Shown: in pieces, positions 18,237-26,389 of the stretch
Position numbering within the stretch: position 1 is the stretch's first letter
How the letters are laid out: each line of letters starts with the position of its first letter
Source of the DNA: Raineyella sp044508675
Lineage (GTDB): Bacteria; Actinomycetota; Actinomycetes; Propionibacteriales; Propionibacteriaceae
Length of the DNA stretch: 64,000 bases
Reading direction: 5' to 3'
NCBI GenBank assembly: GCA_044508675.1
Contig: JBIQHF010000009.1
Coordinates: 1 to 64,000, forward strand
Notes under the pieces: generated by a model
The model's input: the letters and a program-made list of their open reading frames with translations, nothing else
Told to the model about the DNA's origin: nothing
Databases searched by the model: none
Position numbers and translations under genes: made by a program

Positions 18237-19748
18237 ATGCCCACAACAACCAGGCGCCCAGGGCCCCGGGGCCTCCGGGCGGCAGCCATGGCAGCCGCGG
18301 CACTGCTGCTGTTCCCGCTGGGAGCAACCTTCGCCGAGGCCGACCCGACCGGACCGGCCACTGCGCCGGCCACCACGCCGGCAGCGACGGCAGCTCCATC
18401 GGCCCAGGCACAGCCGCCCGCCACGGCCGCGCCGCGTTCGGCCGGCGAACGGGCGATCGCCGACAAGGCCGCGGCCTCTGCCGACGCCCTCGGCGAGCCG
18501 ACGTCCGCGGTGACGTGCAGCCTGGCCGCCGGCGGCTGCATGCAGGCCTTCCAGGGCGGCACCGTCTACTGGTCGGCCGACAGTGGGGCCCACTGGGTCA
18601 ATGGCGCGATCCGGGATAAGTGGGCCGCCACCGGCGGGGAGGGCGGCCACCTCGGCTACCCCACCAGCGACGAGCGCTGCGGCCTGGCCGGCGGCGGCTG
18701 CCTGACCAACTTCCAGGGCGGCACCATCTACTGGTCCGCGAACTCCGGGGCGCACTACGTGCGCGGCGCGATCCTGAACGCGTGGGGCCGGACCGGCTGG
18801 GAGGCCGGCACCCTCGGCTACCCCACCGGCGACGAGCGCTGCGGCCTGGCCGGCGGCGGCTGCCTGACCAGCTTCCAGGGCGGCACGATGTACTGGGGCC
18901 CGGACTCCGACGCGCACTACGTGCGCGGCGCGATCCTGAACAAGTGGGGCTCCACCGGCTGGGAGGCCGGCCACCTCGGCTACCCCACCAGCGACGAACG
19001 CTGCGGCCTGGCCGGCGGCGGCTGCCTGACCAACTTCCAGGGCGGCACCATCTACTGGTCCCCGAACACCGAGCCGCAGTACGTCCGCGGCGCGATCCTG
19101 AACAAGTGGGGATCCACCGGCTGGGAGGCCGGCCACCTCGGCTACCCCACCAGCGACGAACGCTGCGGCCTGCCGAACGGCGGCTGCCTGACCAACTTCG
19201 AGTACGGCAACATCTACTGGTCCCCCAACTCCGACGCGCACTGGACCCGCGGTGCGGTGCAGCAACTGTGGGGCCAGCGGGGCTGGGAGGGGGGCCGCTA
19301 CGGCTACCCAACCAGTGATCCGTTCGACGTCTCCGGAAAGGTCAGCCAACGATTCGAGGGCGGCTTCCTGACCTCCGGGGTCGATACCCGCTGCTTGGAC
19401 GGGCGGACGATGTGTGCCTCGAAGAACGATCGTCAGTTGCGCTGGATGATCGACGGGGAGATCGTCCAGACCCTGGATGCCCGCTTCGGCTGTGCCTCCT
19501 CCCCGAGCGACAACGGCCAGTTCGAGGTGTACTGGAAGAGCTACGACCACACCTCGACGCTGTACGGCTCGTGGATGCCGCGGGCGATGTTCTACAACGG
19601 CGGAGAGGCCGTGCACTACTCCTCCGACTTCGCCTCGCGCGGCTATGCGGGTTGCAGTCATGGCTGTGTCAACATCCGCGACTGGGACGGGATCAACTGG
19701 CTGTACGGCCAGGTCCGCGAGGGCGACAAGGTCGTGGTCTACAACTGA
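18237..19748 (+). CDS. Secreted LGFP-repeat L,D-transpeptidase
   Basis: The 503-aa product has a signal peptide (AAAMAAAALLLFPLGATFAEA), an Ala/Pro/Thr-rich linker, about five LGFP-type repeats of 54 residues, and a C-terminal YkuD L,D-transpeptidase domain. Its catalytic motif SHGCVN is intact, with the partner His in GEAVHYSSD. LGFP repeats bind cell wall and the catalytic domain forms 3-3 peptidoglycan cross-links or attaches protein, so this should act outside the membrane. The ATG at 18237 follows GGGGGAG; an ATG at 18126 lacks one. Confidence 0.9.
   Translation: MPTTTRRPGPRGLRAAAMAAAALLLFPLGATFAEADPTGPATAPATTPAATAAPSAQAQPPATAAPRSAGERAIADKAAASADALGEPTSAVTCSLAAGGCMQAFQGGTVYWSADSGAHWVNGAIRDKWAATGGEGGHLGYPTSDERCGLAGGGCLTNFQGGTIYWSANSGAHYVRGAILNAWGRTGWEAGTLGYPTGDERCGLAGGGCLTSFQGGTMYWGPDSDAHYVRGAILNKWGSTGWEAGHLGYPTSDERCGLAGGGCLTNFQGGTIYWSPNTEPQYVRGAILNKWGSTGWEAGHLGYPTSDERCGLPNGGCLTNFEYGNIYWSPNSDAHWTRGAVQQLWGQRGWEGGRYGYPTSDPFDVSGKVSQRFEGGFLTSGVDTRCLDGRTMCASKNDRQLRWMIDGEIVQTLDARFGCASSPSDNGQFEVYWKSYDHTSTLYGSWMPRAMFYNGGEAVHYSSDFASRGYAGCSHGCVNIRDWDGINWLYGQVREGDKVVVYN
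18651..19298 (+). repeat. Four tandem 162-bp coding repeats (LGFP units)
   Basis: CTCGGCTACCCCACC-type blocks recur at 18651, 18813, 18975 and 19137, and a diverged copy starts near 19299. The units encode LGYPTSDERCGLAGGGCLTN and are highly similar at DNA level, which suggests recent duplication or gene conversion. Confidence 0.85.
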
Positions 19749-19807
19749 TGCACGCCCTGCTGCCCGCCCGCTGGTGACGCGCTCGTACTGTCCTCGTACG
19801 TCGACCG

Positions 19808-22318
19808 TCAGTAGCTCATCTGCCCGGAGAACGTCCCCGGCACGCTCGTCGTGATGTGGCTGCCGTCGCGGCGTACGCCGATCACCGTCTGCGGCGGCAC
19901 CGGTCCCGGGATCCGTGGCCCCTGGTCGGCCAGGTCGATGCACGCGACCGGGTGGTCCAGATCGACCTCGTAGTACTCGCCGCGCACGCTGAACTCCTCG
20001 TACGTGCCGTCCTCGAGCAGCACCTCCATCGTGTCGGCGGTGAGCCGGATCCGGATGCGGTTGCCCCGGCGACGCAGCCGGAAGGTCAGGCTCTGCCAGT
20101 TCGCCGGCAGCCGGGGATCGAAGGTCAACTGGGCATTGTGGTCCCGCATGCCGCCGAACCCGTTGACCAGCGCCATCCACACGCCGCCGGCCGAGGCCAC
20201 GTGGACACCATCGGCGGAGTTGCCGTGCCGGTCGATCAGGTCGACGAAGAGGCTGCCGTAGAAGTAGCGCAGCGCCAACTCCTGGTAGCCGACCTCGGCG
20301 GCGATGATCGCCTGGACCACGGACGACAGGGTCGAGTCACCGGTCGTGATCGGGTCGTAGTACTCAAAGTTCGCGCGCTTCTGCTCCGGTGAGAAGTGGT
20401 CGCCCTGCAGGAGCATGGCCAGCACGACGTCGGCCTGCTTCAGCACCTGGAAGCGGTAGATGACCAGCGGGTGGTAGTTGAGCATCAGCGGGAAGTACTC
20501 GGACGGGGTGGCGCCCAGGTCCCAGACCTCCCGGTCCAGGAAGTGCGCATCCTGCGGGTTGACCCCGATGTGCTCGTCGTACGGGATCCACATGTGGTCC
20601 GCGCACCGCGCCCACTCCTCCACCTCGTCCTGGGTCAGGCCGAGCCGGTTGGCCAGCCGCTCGTACGAGTCGGGCCACAGGTCGGCGATGGACGCGACGG
20701 CCTCGGCGGCCCGACCCAGGTTGTAGCGGGCCATCACGTTGGTGAAGAGGTTGTCGTTCACCACGGTGGTGTACTCGTCCGGGCCGGTGACGGCGTGGAT
20801 GTGGAACTCCGCGAGTCCGTTGTCGGTCCAGAACCCCAGGTCCGCCCACATCCGGGCGGTCTCGACCAAGATGTCGATGCCCTCCTTGAGGAAGAACTCG
20901 ATGTCGCCGGAGGTGCCGACGTAGCGGTTCAGGGCGAAGGCGATGTCTGCGTCGATGTGGTACTGCGCCGTGCCGGCAGCGTAGTAGGCGGACGCCTCCT
21001 CGCCATTGATCGTCCGCCACGGGAACAGCGCCCCACGGGTCGACATCACCTCGGCGCGGCGCCGGGCCGCATCCAGCATCAGGTAGCGGAAGCGCAACGA
21101 GTTCCGCGCCGCGTCCGGGAACGTGTAGGTGAGGAACGGCAGCACGTAGATCTCGGCGTCCCAGAAGTAGTGGCCCGAGTAGCCCGTCCCGGTGACGCCC
21201 TTGGCGGGGATGCCGTACGTCTGGGAGCGGGCCGAGGCCTGGGCCAGCTCGAACAGGTTCCAGCGGATGGCCTGCTGCAGCGCCGGCTGGCCCTCGACGA
21301 CCACGTCGGAGTTCTCCCAGTAGCCGTCGAACCACGCGCGCTGCCCCTCGAAGTAGTGCTCCGGAGGCGTGGTCATCGCCCGGTCCAGGGTGCGGCGCAC
21401 CCGATCGATGAGTTCGCGGACCGGCACGGTCCGGGAACTGTGGTAACTCGCGTACTTGGTCAGCTTGATGGGCTTGCCCGGCTGGGCCCGGAACCGGAAA
21501 ATGACCTTCGCCACGTCGTCCTCGGACATGATCAGGGGCTGGCAGTCGTTCTCGGTCTCCACCTGGTGGTCGATGCCCACAGTGATGGTCATGCCCGACT
21601 CGACCGTACGGTAGCCCAGCATGGCCCGCAGGCCCTTGTGCCAGTGCATCTGCGGCTCGAGCACTCGGCGGCCGAGCCCCTCCATCTTGCGCGGATCGAG
21701 GCCCTGGGCGACGGACCGGACATGGTACTCGTCCTCGCCGTCCTGCCGGTTGAGGATCTGCGAGGAGATCACCACCGGGGCCTCGTCGTCCAGTAGCGTG
21801 ACCTCCATCGTCATCACCGCCAGGTGGCGCTCGACCATCGAGACCATCCGGGTGGTGTCGACCCGGACCCGCTTGCCCGAGGGCGTGCGCCACAGGATGT
21901 GCCGACGCAGCACCCCGTCGCGGAAGTCCAGCGAGCGCTCGTACTGCTCCAGCTCCGCGATCGGGATGTTGATCGGCTCGTCGTCGACGTAGAGCTTGAG
22001 CACCTTGGTGTCCGGCGCATTGACCAGTGTCTGGCCGACCCGGGCGAAGCCGTACGCCTCCTCGGCGTGTCGGATCGGCCAGGTCTCGTGGAAGCCGTTG
22101 ACGAAGGTGCCGTGCGCGAAGCTCTCCCGCCCCTCCTCCGGGTTGCCGCGCATCCCGAGGTAGCCGTTGCCGACGGCGAACAGGGTCTCGGTCTGGCCGA
22201 GGTCCTCACGGGTCGGGAAGGTCTCGACCAGGCGCCAGACGTCGATCGGGAACCGGGAGCGGTCGAGCGGGTCGACCGGGTCCGGGGGGATGTGGGCGTC
22301 GAAACTCTTGGGGGACAT
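19808..22318 (-). CDS. GH65 disaccharide phosphorylase
   Basis: GH65 phosphorylases split maltose, trehalose or kojibiose (or the 6-phosphates) with inorganic phosphate, giving beta-glucose 1-phosphate. The 836-aa product has an N-terminal beta-sandwich, an (alpha/alpha)6 barrel with the general-acid Glu in TGPDEYTTVVNDN, the KQADVV segment that binds phosphate, and a small C-terminal domain. The ATG at 22318 follows GAGG by 6 nt. The mutase that would use its product lies 82 bp upstream. The sugar cannot be read from sequence alone. M. tuberculosis Rv3401 is the likely counterpart. Confidence 0.92.
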   Translation of the reverse strand: MSPKSFDAHIPPDPVDPLDRSRFPIDVWRLVETFPTREDLGQTETLFAVGNGYLGMRGNPEEGRESFAHGTFVNGFHETWPIRHAEEAYGFARVGQTLVNAPDTKVLKLYVDDEPINIPIAELEQYERSLDFRDGVLRRHILWRTPSGKRVRVDTTRMVSMVERHLAVMTMEVTLLDDEAPVVISSQILNRQDGEDEYHVRSVAQGLDPRKMEGLGRRVLEPQMHWHKGLRAMLGYRTVESGMTITVGIDHQVETENDCQPLIMSEDDVAKVIFRFRAQPGKPIKLTKYASYHSSRTVPVRELIDRVRRTLDRAMTTPPEHYFEGQRAWFDGYWENSDVVVEGQPALQQAIRWNLFELAQASARSQTYGIPAKGVTGTGYSGHYFWDAEIYVLPFLTYTFPDAARNSLRFRYLMLDAARRRAEVMSTRGALFPWRTINGEEASAYYAAGTAQYHIDADIAFALNRYVGTSGDIEFFLKEGIDILVETARMWADLGFWTDNGLAEFHIHAVTGPDEYTTVVNDNLFTNVMARYNLGRAAEAVASIADLWPDSYERLANRLGLTQDEVEEWARCADHMWIPYDEHIGVNPQDAHFLDREVWDLGATPSEYFPLMLNYHPLVIYRFQVLKQADVVLAMLLQGDHFSPEQKRANFEYYDPITTGDSTLSSVVQAIIAAEVGYQELALRYFYGSLFVDLIDRHGNSADGVHVASAGGVWMALVNGFGGMRDHNAQLTFDPRLPANWQSLTFRLRRRGNRIRIRLTADTMEVLLEDGTYEEFSVRGEYYEVDLDHPVACIDLADQGPRIPGPVPPQTVIGVRRDGSHITTSVPGTFSGQMSY

Positions 22319-22400
22319 GACGTTCCTCAGGTGGGGCGTACGAGGGTGGCGAGTCGGGTCGGACGGGACCGGGTGGGGGCGGGGTACGGACGGTGGCCGC

Positions 22401-23120
22401 TCATGGTGCGGGCACCAATTCGACGAGATCGGACACGACCAGGTCGGCTCCGGCCTCACGCAAGGCGTCCGCCCCGACACCGCGGTCCACGCCGACCACT
22501 CCCGCGAAGCCTCCGGCCCGACCGGCGGCCACCCCGGACAGGGCATCCTCCACGACGATCGACCGTTCGCACGCCACCCCGAGCAGCCGGGCCGCGTACT
22601 GGTAGGTGTCGGGTGCAGGCTTGCCGGCCAGCCCCTCCGCAGCCGCGACCAGGCCGTCCACCACGACCGGGATCCGATCGGCCAGACCGGCGGCCTGCAG
22701 GACCTGGACCGCATTCCTCGAGGAGGACACGACCGCGTACCTGGTGCCGCGCTGCTCGAGCCAGTCCAGCAGGCGGACCGATCCGGGATAGGGCGCGATC
22801 CCGTCGCGGTGCAGGGTCTCCAGGAAGGCGTCGTTCTTGCGGTTGCCCAGTCCTCGGACGGTCAGCGCCTCGGCGGGGTCATCACTGGTGCCCTCGGGCA
22901 GCTCGATGCCGCGGGAGGCCAGGAACAAGCCGACCGCCTCGTAGCGGGGCCTGCCGTCGACGTACGTGAAGTAGTCCGCGTCGGTGAAGGGCCCGGTCAC
23001 GCCGCGAGCGGACAGGAAGGTGTTGAACATCTCCGTCCAGGCCCGTAGGTGGATCTGGGCGGTGGGCGTCAACACTCCGTCGAGATCGAAGAGCGCTGCA
23101 TCAACTGCGGACCAGTTCAC
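22401..23120 (-). CDS. HAD hydrolase, probable beta-phosphoglucomutase
   Basis: The 239-aa product converts beta-glucose 1-phosphate to glucose 6-phosphate if it is a true beta-phosphoglucomutase. It has the nucleophile/acid motif FDLDGVLT, a cap domain, the motif II SSSRNAV, Lys in GKPAPDTY and the acidic VVEDALSG. Its position directly before the GH65 gene supports this. I prefer GTG at 23120 because TAAGCT lies exactly 6 nt upstream; a GTG at 23126 is in frame. Confidence 0.88.
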   Translation of the reverse strand: MNWSAVDAALFDLDGVLTPTAQIHLRAWTEMFNTFLSARGVTGPFTDADYFTYVDGRPRYEAVGLFLASRGIELPEGTSDDPAEALTVRGLGNRKNDAFLETLHRDGIAPYPGSVRLLDWLEQRGTRYAVVSSSRNAVQVLQAAGLADRIPVVVDGLVAAAEGLAGKPAPDTYQYAARLLGVACERSIVVEDALSGVAAGRAGGFAGVVGVDRGVGADALREAGADLVVSDLVELVPAP

Positions 23121-23132
23121 AGCCACAGCTTA
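23121..23132 (-). promoter_or_regulatory. Leaderless promoter -10 of the mutase gene
   Basis: TAAGCT (23132-23127), 6 nt, then GTG at 23120. The rule selects the second of two in-frame GTG codons. Confidence 0.5.
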
Positions 23133-23201
23133 GGTGACCCAAACATTCTGGGGAGCCTCCTCGGGCGACGAAAGAATAACGACGGGCTGGGAGCCGACCC
23201 G

Positions 23202-24176
23202 TCAGGATCGGCCGGGGCGGACGTGCAGGCCCACGTCGGGATCGACCAGGACCTCCTGGGCCGCGGCGACCTCCCCCACGACCAGCGCGGCGTCGACCGG
23301 CACCGAGCGCTTGACCAGGGCGAGGGCGATCGGGCCGACCTCGTAGTGGCGGGCCGAGGAACCGATGGATCCGATGGGTCGGTCCGGATCGTCACGCAGG
23401 GCGACCGGGGAACCGTTCCCGGGCAGCAGGTCCATCGACCCGTCCAGTTGCAGCCGGACCAGGCGTCGCGGCGGCCGGCCCATGTTCCAGACCCGGGCCA
23501 CAGTCTCCTGGCCGGTGTAGCAGCCCTTGTCCATGTGCACCGCGCCGCCGAGGACGCCGATCTCGTTGGGGATGGTGCGCTCGTCGGTGTCGAGCCCGAT
23601 CCGGGCCACCCCGGCCGCGATCCGGCGAGCCTCGTACGCCAACAGGCCGGCGCGGTCGGGCCGGTCCTCGAGCTCGGCCAGGGCCGTCCTGGGCAGGAAC
23701 AGGTCGGTGCCACCCAGCGTGTCGGCGGCGCTGCGGGTGACCAGCGCGGCGGGCCAGCCGGCCGGGTCCTCCACCGTCCAGACCACGGCGACATCGGCGG
23801 AACGGTCCGCCACCTCGACCCTGCTCATGAAGCGCATCCGGTCGAGGAAGGCGACCAGGTCGCCGACCCGGCCGGGCTCGGTGTGTCCCCACAGGACCTC
23901 GCCGTCATCGACCAGGAACAGGGCGTGGTCGATCCGCCCGTTCGGGTCGAGCAGCAGGGCCGCCGTCCCCTCGTGCGGCGCCAGCGCGAGCAGGTGCTGG
24001 CTGGTGATCGCGTGCAGCCAGGTCAGTCGGTCGGGGCCGGCGACGGTGAAAACACCCCGGTGGGCCAGCTCGACCCAGCCGCGTCCCTGGTCCAGTTCGC
24101 GCTGTTCGCGCATCGGGCTGCCGCAGTGCAGCACGGCGCCCGCGTCGATGCCGACCTCGGCTCGCACCAGTCCCAT
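23202..24176 (-). CDS. ygfZ: Folate-binding protein YgfZ
   Basis: YgfZ is a GcvT-like tetrahydrofolate-binding protein that supports iron-sulphur cluster enzymes. The 324-aa product carries the family signature KGCYTGQETVARV with its conserved Cys near residue 215. The ATG at 24176 follows GAGGAG. It is the third gene of an apparent operon with the 35-aa membrane protein and the nitrobindin-like gene; M. tuberculosis has a similar neighbourhood near glnR. Confidence 0.93.
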   Translation of the reverse strand: MGLVRAEVGIDAGAVLHCGSPMREQRELDQGRGWVELAHRGVFTVAGPDRLTWLHAITSQHLLALAPHEGTAALLLDPNGRIDHALFLVDDGEVLWGHTEPGRVGDLVAFLDRMRFMSRVEVADRSADVAVVWTVEDPAGWPAALVTRSAADTLGGTDLFLPRTALAELEDRPDRAGLLAYEARRIAAGVARIGLDTDERTIPNEIGVLGGAVHMDKGCYTGQETVARVWNMGRPPRRLVRLQLDGSMDLLPGNGSPVALRDDPDRPIGSIGSSARHYEVGPIALALVKRSVPVDAALVVGEVAAAQEVLVDPDVGLHVRPGRS

Positions 24177-24186
24177 GTTCGGCTCC

Positions 24187-24684
24187 TCAGTTCGCCGTGC
24201 GCTTGAGGCGGGCCCACATGTACGGCTGCAGCTCGTGCTCCGTGGTGGCCCGGTCGAAGGTCCACAGCAGGTCGCCCTCCACCTGGCCGTAGAGGCGCTG
24301 GCCGCCGGTGTAACCGGGGGCGGTGACGGTGCGGGCGACGGCGTCGGTGGCCAGCTCCACGCGGGCTCCGTCGATCTGGCCGAACCACACCTCCGAGTAG
24401 CCCTCGGGGTGGCACATCACAACTTCGATCGACTTGTCCGCCTGCGGGCGCCAGAAGCCGGTCTCCATGGACCGCGGCGACACCGGTTGGCCGTCCGCAT
24501 CGGCGACGTAGGTCTGTGACAGGTAGTGCAAATAGCCGCCGCCGTTGTCAGTGAACTCAACCACCTGCCCATACTCGAACTCGCCCTCTCCGGGCCACTG
24601 GCCCTTGCCGGTGCCCTCCCACCGGCCGATCATCCAGGCGATCGGCATCAGCACAGGGGCGAGGTCGGGGCGAATCTCGAACAT
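24187..24684 (-). CDS. Nitrobindin-like (FABP family) beta-barrel protein
   Basis: The 165-aa product is a ten-stranded barrel of the nitrobindin/THAP4 family, with the family motif GRWEGTGKG near the N-terminus. The C-terminal strand where true nitrobindins have the haem-ligand His reads LQPYMWARLKR, with Tyr in that place. It therefore looks like a ferric nitrobindin-like protein without the axial His. The start overlaps the stop region of the upstream 35-codon gene by proximity (3 nt apart), so translation is coupled. Confidence 0.85.
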   Translation of the reverse strand: MFEIRPDLAPVLMPIAWMIGRWEGTGKGQWPGEGEFEYGQVVEFTDNGGGYLHYLSQTYVADADGQPVSPRSMETGFWRPQADKSIEVVMCHPEGYSEVWFGQIDGARVELATDAVARTVTAPGYTGGQRLYGQVEGDLLWTFDRATTEHELQPYMWARLKRTAN

Positions 24685-24687
24685 CTA

Positions 24688-24795
24688 TCAGTTCCGTCCT
24701 TCTTGGTTCCTTATCAGGTGAACGATCACGTACAGGGCCACCAGCCCCACGAGGACACCAGCCCCGATGAGGAGCGCCGAGTAGAAGGTCGCCAC
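24688..24795 (-). CDS. 35-aa single-pass membrane protein
   Basis: A GTG-initiated frame of 35 codons encodes MATFYSALLIGAG, then one hydrophobic helix, then a polar tail HLIRNQEGRN. TAGACT lies 6 nt before the GTG, matching the leaderless pattern used nearby. The stop is 3 nt from the nitrobindin-like start. The helix and spacing make a real gene likely. Function is unknown; it may tether or regulate the downstream products. Confidence 0.65.
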   Translation of the reverse strand: MATFYSALLIGAGVLVGLVALYVIVHLIRNQEGRN

Positions 24796-24807
24796 CTGCC
24801 CAGTCTA
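24796..24807 (-). promoter_or_regulatory. Leaderless promoter -10 of the 35-aa gene
   Basis: TAGACT (24807-24802), 6 nt, then GTG at 24795. It is back to back with the dtd promoter 12 bp away. Confidence 0.5.
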
Positions 24808-24819
24808 GGCGGGCGACGG

Positions 24820-24832
24820 TAAGGTCGCGGCC
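24820..24832 (+). promoter_or_regulatory. Leaderless promoter -10 of dtd
   Basis: TAAGGT (24820-24825), 7 nt, then ATG at 24833. Confidence 0.5.
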
Positions 24833-25282
24833 ATGCGTGCAGTGGTCCAGCGAGTGGTGTCGGCGTCGGTTGCGGTGGAGGGGCGTACGGTCGGCGAGAT
24901 CGCAGGGCCGGGACTGCTGGTCCTGGTGGGGGTCACCCACGACGACACCGAGGCGTACGCGCGCCGCCTGGCCGAGCGGATCTGGAACCTGCGGATCATG
25001 GACCAGGAGCAGTCCTGCGCCGACCTGGGGGCGCCGCTGCTGGTGGTCTCGCAGTTCACCCTGTACGCCGACACCCGCAAGGGGCGACGCCCCGGCTGGA
25101 GCGCCGCGGCGCCCCGACCGGTGAGCGAACCGCTGGTCGAGGCGTTCGTCGCCGCCCTGCGCGGGCTCGGGGCGCGGGTCGAGACCGGGGAGTTCGGCGC
25201 CATGATGCAGGTGTCCCTGGTCAACGACGGTCCGGTGACCCTGGTGCTGGACCAGCCGCCACTGCCGGCGACCTCCTCCTAG
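24833..25282 (+). CDS. dtd: D-aminoacyl-tRNA deacylase
   Basis: Dtd removes D-amino acids (and Gly from tRNA-Ala) mischarged on tRNA. The 149-aa product has the two signature motifs, SQFTLYAD with its catalytic-site residues and the Gly-cisPro NDGPVT near the C-terminus. Its 3' end overlaps the convergent moaD gene by 4 bp. Confidence 0.96.
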   Translation: MRAVVQRVVSASVAVEGRTVGEIAGPGLLVLVGVTHDDTEAYARRLAERIWNLRIMDQEQSCADLGAPLLVVSQFTLYADTRKGRRPGWSAAAPRPVSEPLVEAFVAALRGLGARVETGEFGAMMQVSLVNDGPVTLVLDQPPLPATSS

Positions 25283-25536
25283 CCCCCGGCGAAGGGCGGC
25301 AGCGCCTCCACCTCGACGGGGCCGGTCAGCGGTGCCGTCCTGGCCTCCGCGCCCAGCCGGCGTCCGTCGAGCAGGAACGTGCACAACCCCAGCACCCGGG
25401 CGTACTCCGCGTCGCCCAGTCGCCGCGCGGCCGCCCCGGACAGCGCCTCCGCCACGCTCGGTGCCTCCACGACATCGATATCGACGCCGGCCGCATCGCG
25501 TGCGCCGGCCCAGTAACGGATCGTGACAGTGGACAT
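25279..25536 (-). CDS. MoaD/ThiS family sulphur-carrier protein
   Basis: The 85-aa product has the ubiquitin-like beta-grasp pattern (TVTIRYWAGARDAAG, VEVEALPPFAGG) and ends in the obligatory Gly-Gly that is adenylated and thiocarboxylated. MoaD for molybdopterin synthase is the best fit. No other molybdopterin gene is in the window. The ATG at 25536 was chosen from the domain start; no strong ribosome site is visible. Confidence 0.88.
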   Translation of the reverse strand: MSTVTIRYWAGARDAAGVDIDVVEAPSVAEALSGAAARRLGDAEYARVLGLCTFLLDGRRLGAEARTAPLTGPVEVEALPPFAGG

Positions 25537-25688
25537 GCGACCATCGTGCCACGGGCCTGCCCGGCATGTTCCGACCGGGTTACGGGCCTGTTGCGGTGTC
25601 ACGGCGGCCAAGTCCCCGATCCGCGCAATGACGCCGATCGTGACCGGCAGGACCCACGACGGCCGCCGTGGGTCGTTCCGGCCGGCTT

Positions 25689-25711
25689 CGGAACAGGATA
25701 ATTTTGTTCCG
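25689..25711. promoter_or_regulatory. Palindrome CGGAACA-N9-TGTTCCG before glnR
   Basis: Perfect 7-bp arms flank GGATAATTT, which contains a GATAAT -10-like hexamer. The site ends 12 bp before the glnR start and just before its GGAGG, so a bound protein would block transcription. The spacer length does not fit the LexA box. Confidence 0.5.
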
Positions 25712-25723
25712 GAGGTGGACACC

Positions 25724-26380
25724 GTGCAGCTGCTGCTGATGACGACCGCGGATGACGCGGAGGCCGTGATGCCGTCGCTCGGGCTCCTCCACCACGACGT
25801 GACCCTCGTCCCGCTCGATGCCGCCGCCCTGCTCCACGCCCCGCTGCCCGACGTGATCCTGGTCGACGCGACGACCGCACTGTCGGCCGCCCGGACGCTC
25901 ACCCGGGTGGTCGGCACCAGCGGCAAGCATGCACCGATCGTGCTGGTCGCCGGCGAGGGCGGCCTGGCCACCCTATCGACCGACTGGGGCTTCACCGACT
26001 TCGTCCTGGCCGGTGCCGGACCGGCCGAGCTGGAGGCCCGGCTCCGCCTCGTCACCTCCCCGATCGGGCGGGACCAGACGATCAGCTCCGGCAGCGTGGT
26101 GATCGACGAGGCGAGCTACTCGGCGACGATCAACGGGGAGCCGTTGGACCTGACCTACACCGAGTTCGAACTGCTCAAGTACTTGGTGCAGCACCCACGA
26201 CGGGTGTTCAGCCGCGAGCAGCTGCTGGCGGACGTGTGGGGCTACGACTACTTCGGCGGCACCCGCACCGTGGACGTGCACGTCCGGCGACTGCGTGCGA
26301 AGCTCGGCCCCGAGCACGAGGGACTGATCGGAACGGTCCGCAATGTCGGCTACCGGCTGGTCCCGGACGCGAACGGCTAG
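25724..26380 (+). CDS. glnR: Nitrogen-regulatory transcription factor GlnR
   Basis: GlnR is the actinobacterial orphan OmpR-type regulator of nitrogen assimilation. The 218-aa product matches Streptomyces GlnR through both domains: LPSLGLLHHDV-like receiver start, ILVDAT, EGGLATLSTDWGFTDF, then the winged helix with EFELLKYLVQHP and WGYDYFGGTRTVDVHVRRLR. The GTG at 25724 follows GGAGG by 8 nt; a longer frame reaching back to 25523 was rejected. mshD follows at 10 nt, as in mycobacteria. Confidence 0.94.
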   Translation: MQLLLMTTADDAEAVMPSLGLLHHDVTLVPLDAAALLHAPLPDVILVDATTALSAARTLTRVVGTSGKHAPIVLVAGEGGLATLSTDWGFTDFVLAGAGPAELEARLRLVTSPIGRDQTISSGSVVIDEASYSATINGEPLDLTYTEFELLKYLVQHPRRVFSREQLLADVWGYDYFGGTRTVDVHVRRLRAKLGPEHEGLIGTVRNVGYRLVPDANG

Positions 26381-26389
26381 CGTTGCCCC
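26378..26389 (+). promoter_or_regulatory. Leaderless promoter -10 of mshD, overlapping the glnR stop
   Basis: TAGCGT (26378-26383), 6 nt, then ATG at 26390. The TAG of this hexamer is also the glnR stop codon. Confidence 0.45.

Noticed and set aside
18651..19298. CRISPR-like regular repeat array
   Set aside because: The 162-bp units have no spacers and encode continuous LGFP protein repeats.
22319..22714. In-frame upstream extension of the GH65 gene
   Set aside because: It overlaps the end of the mutase gene in another frame; GAGG and the conserved start support 22318.
22512..22766. Possible gene at the mutase-GH65 junction
   Set aside because: The frames here are shadows of the HAD mutase gene with no start signal.
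25689..25711. LexA/SOS box before glnR
   Set aside because: The arms resemble GAAC/GTTC, but the gap is far longer than the 4-bp spacer of the actinobacterial SOS box.
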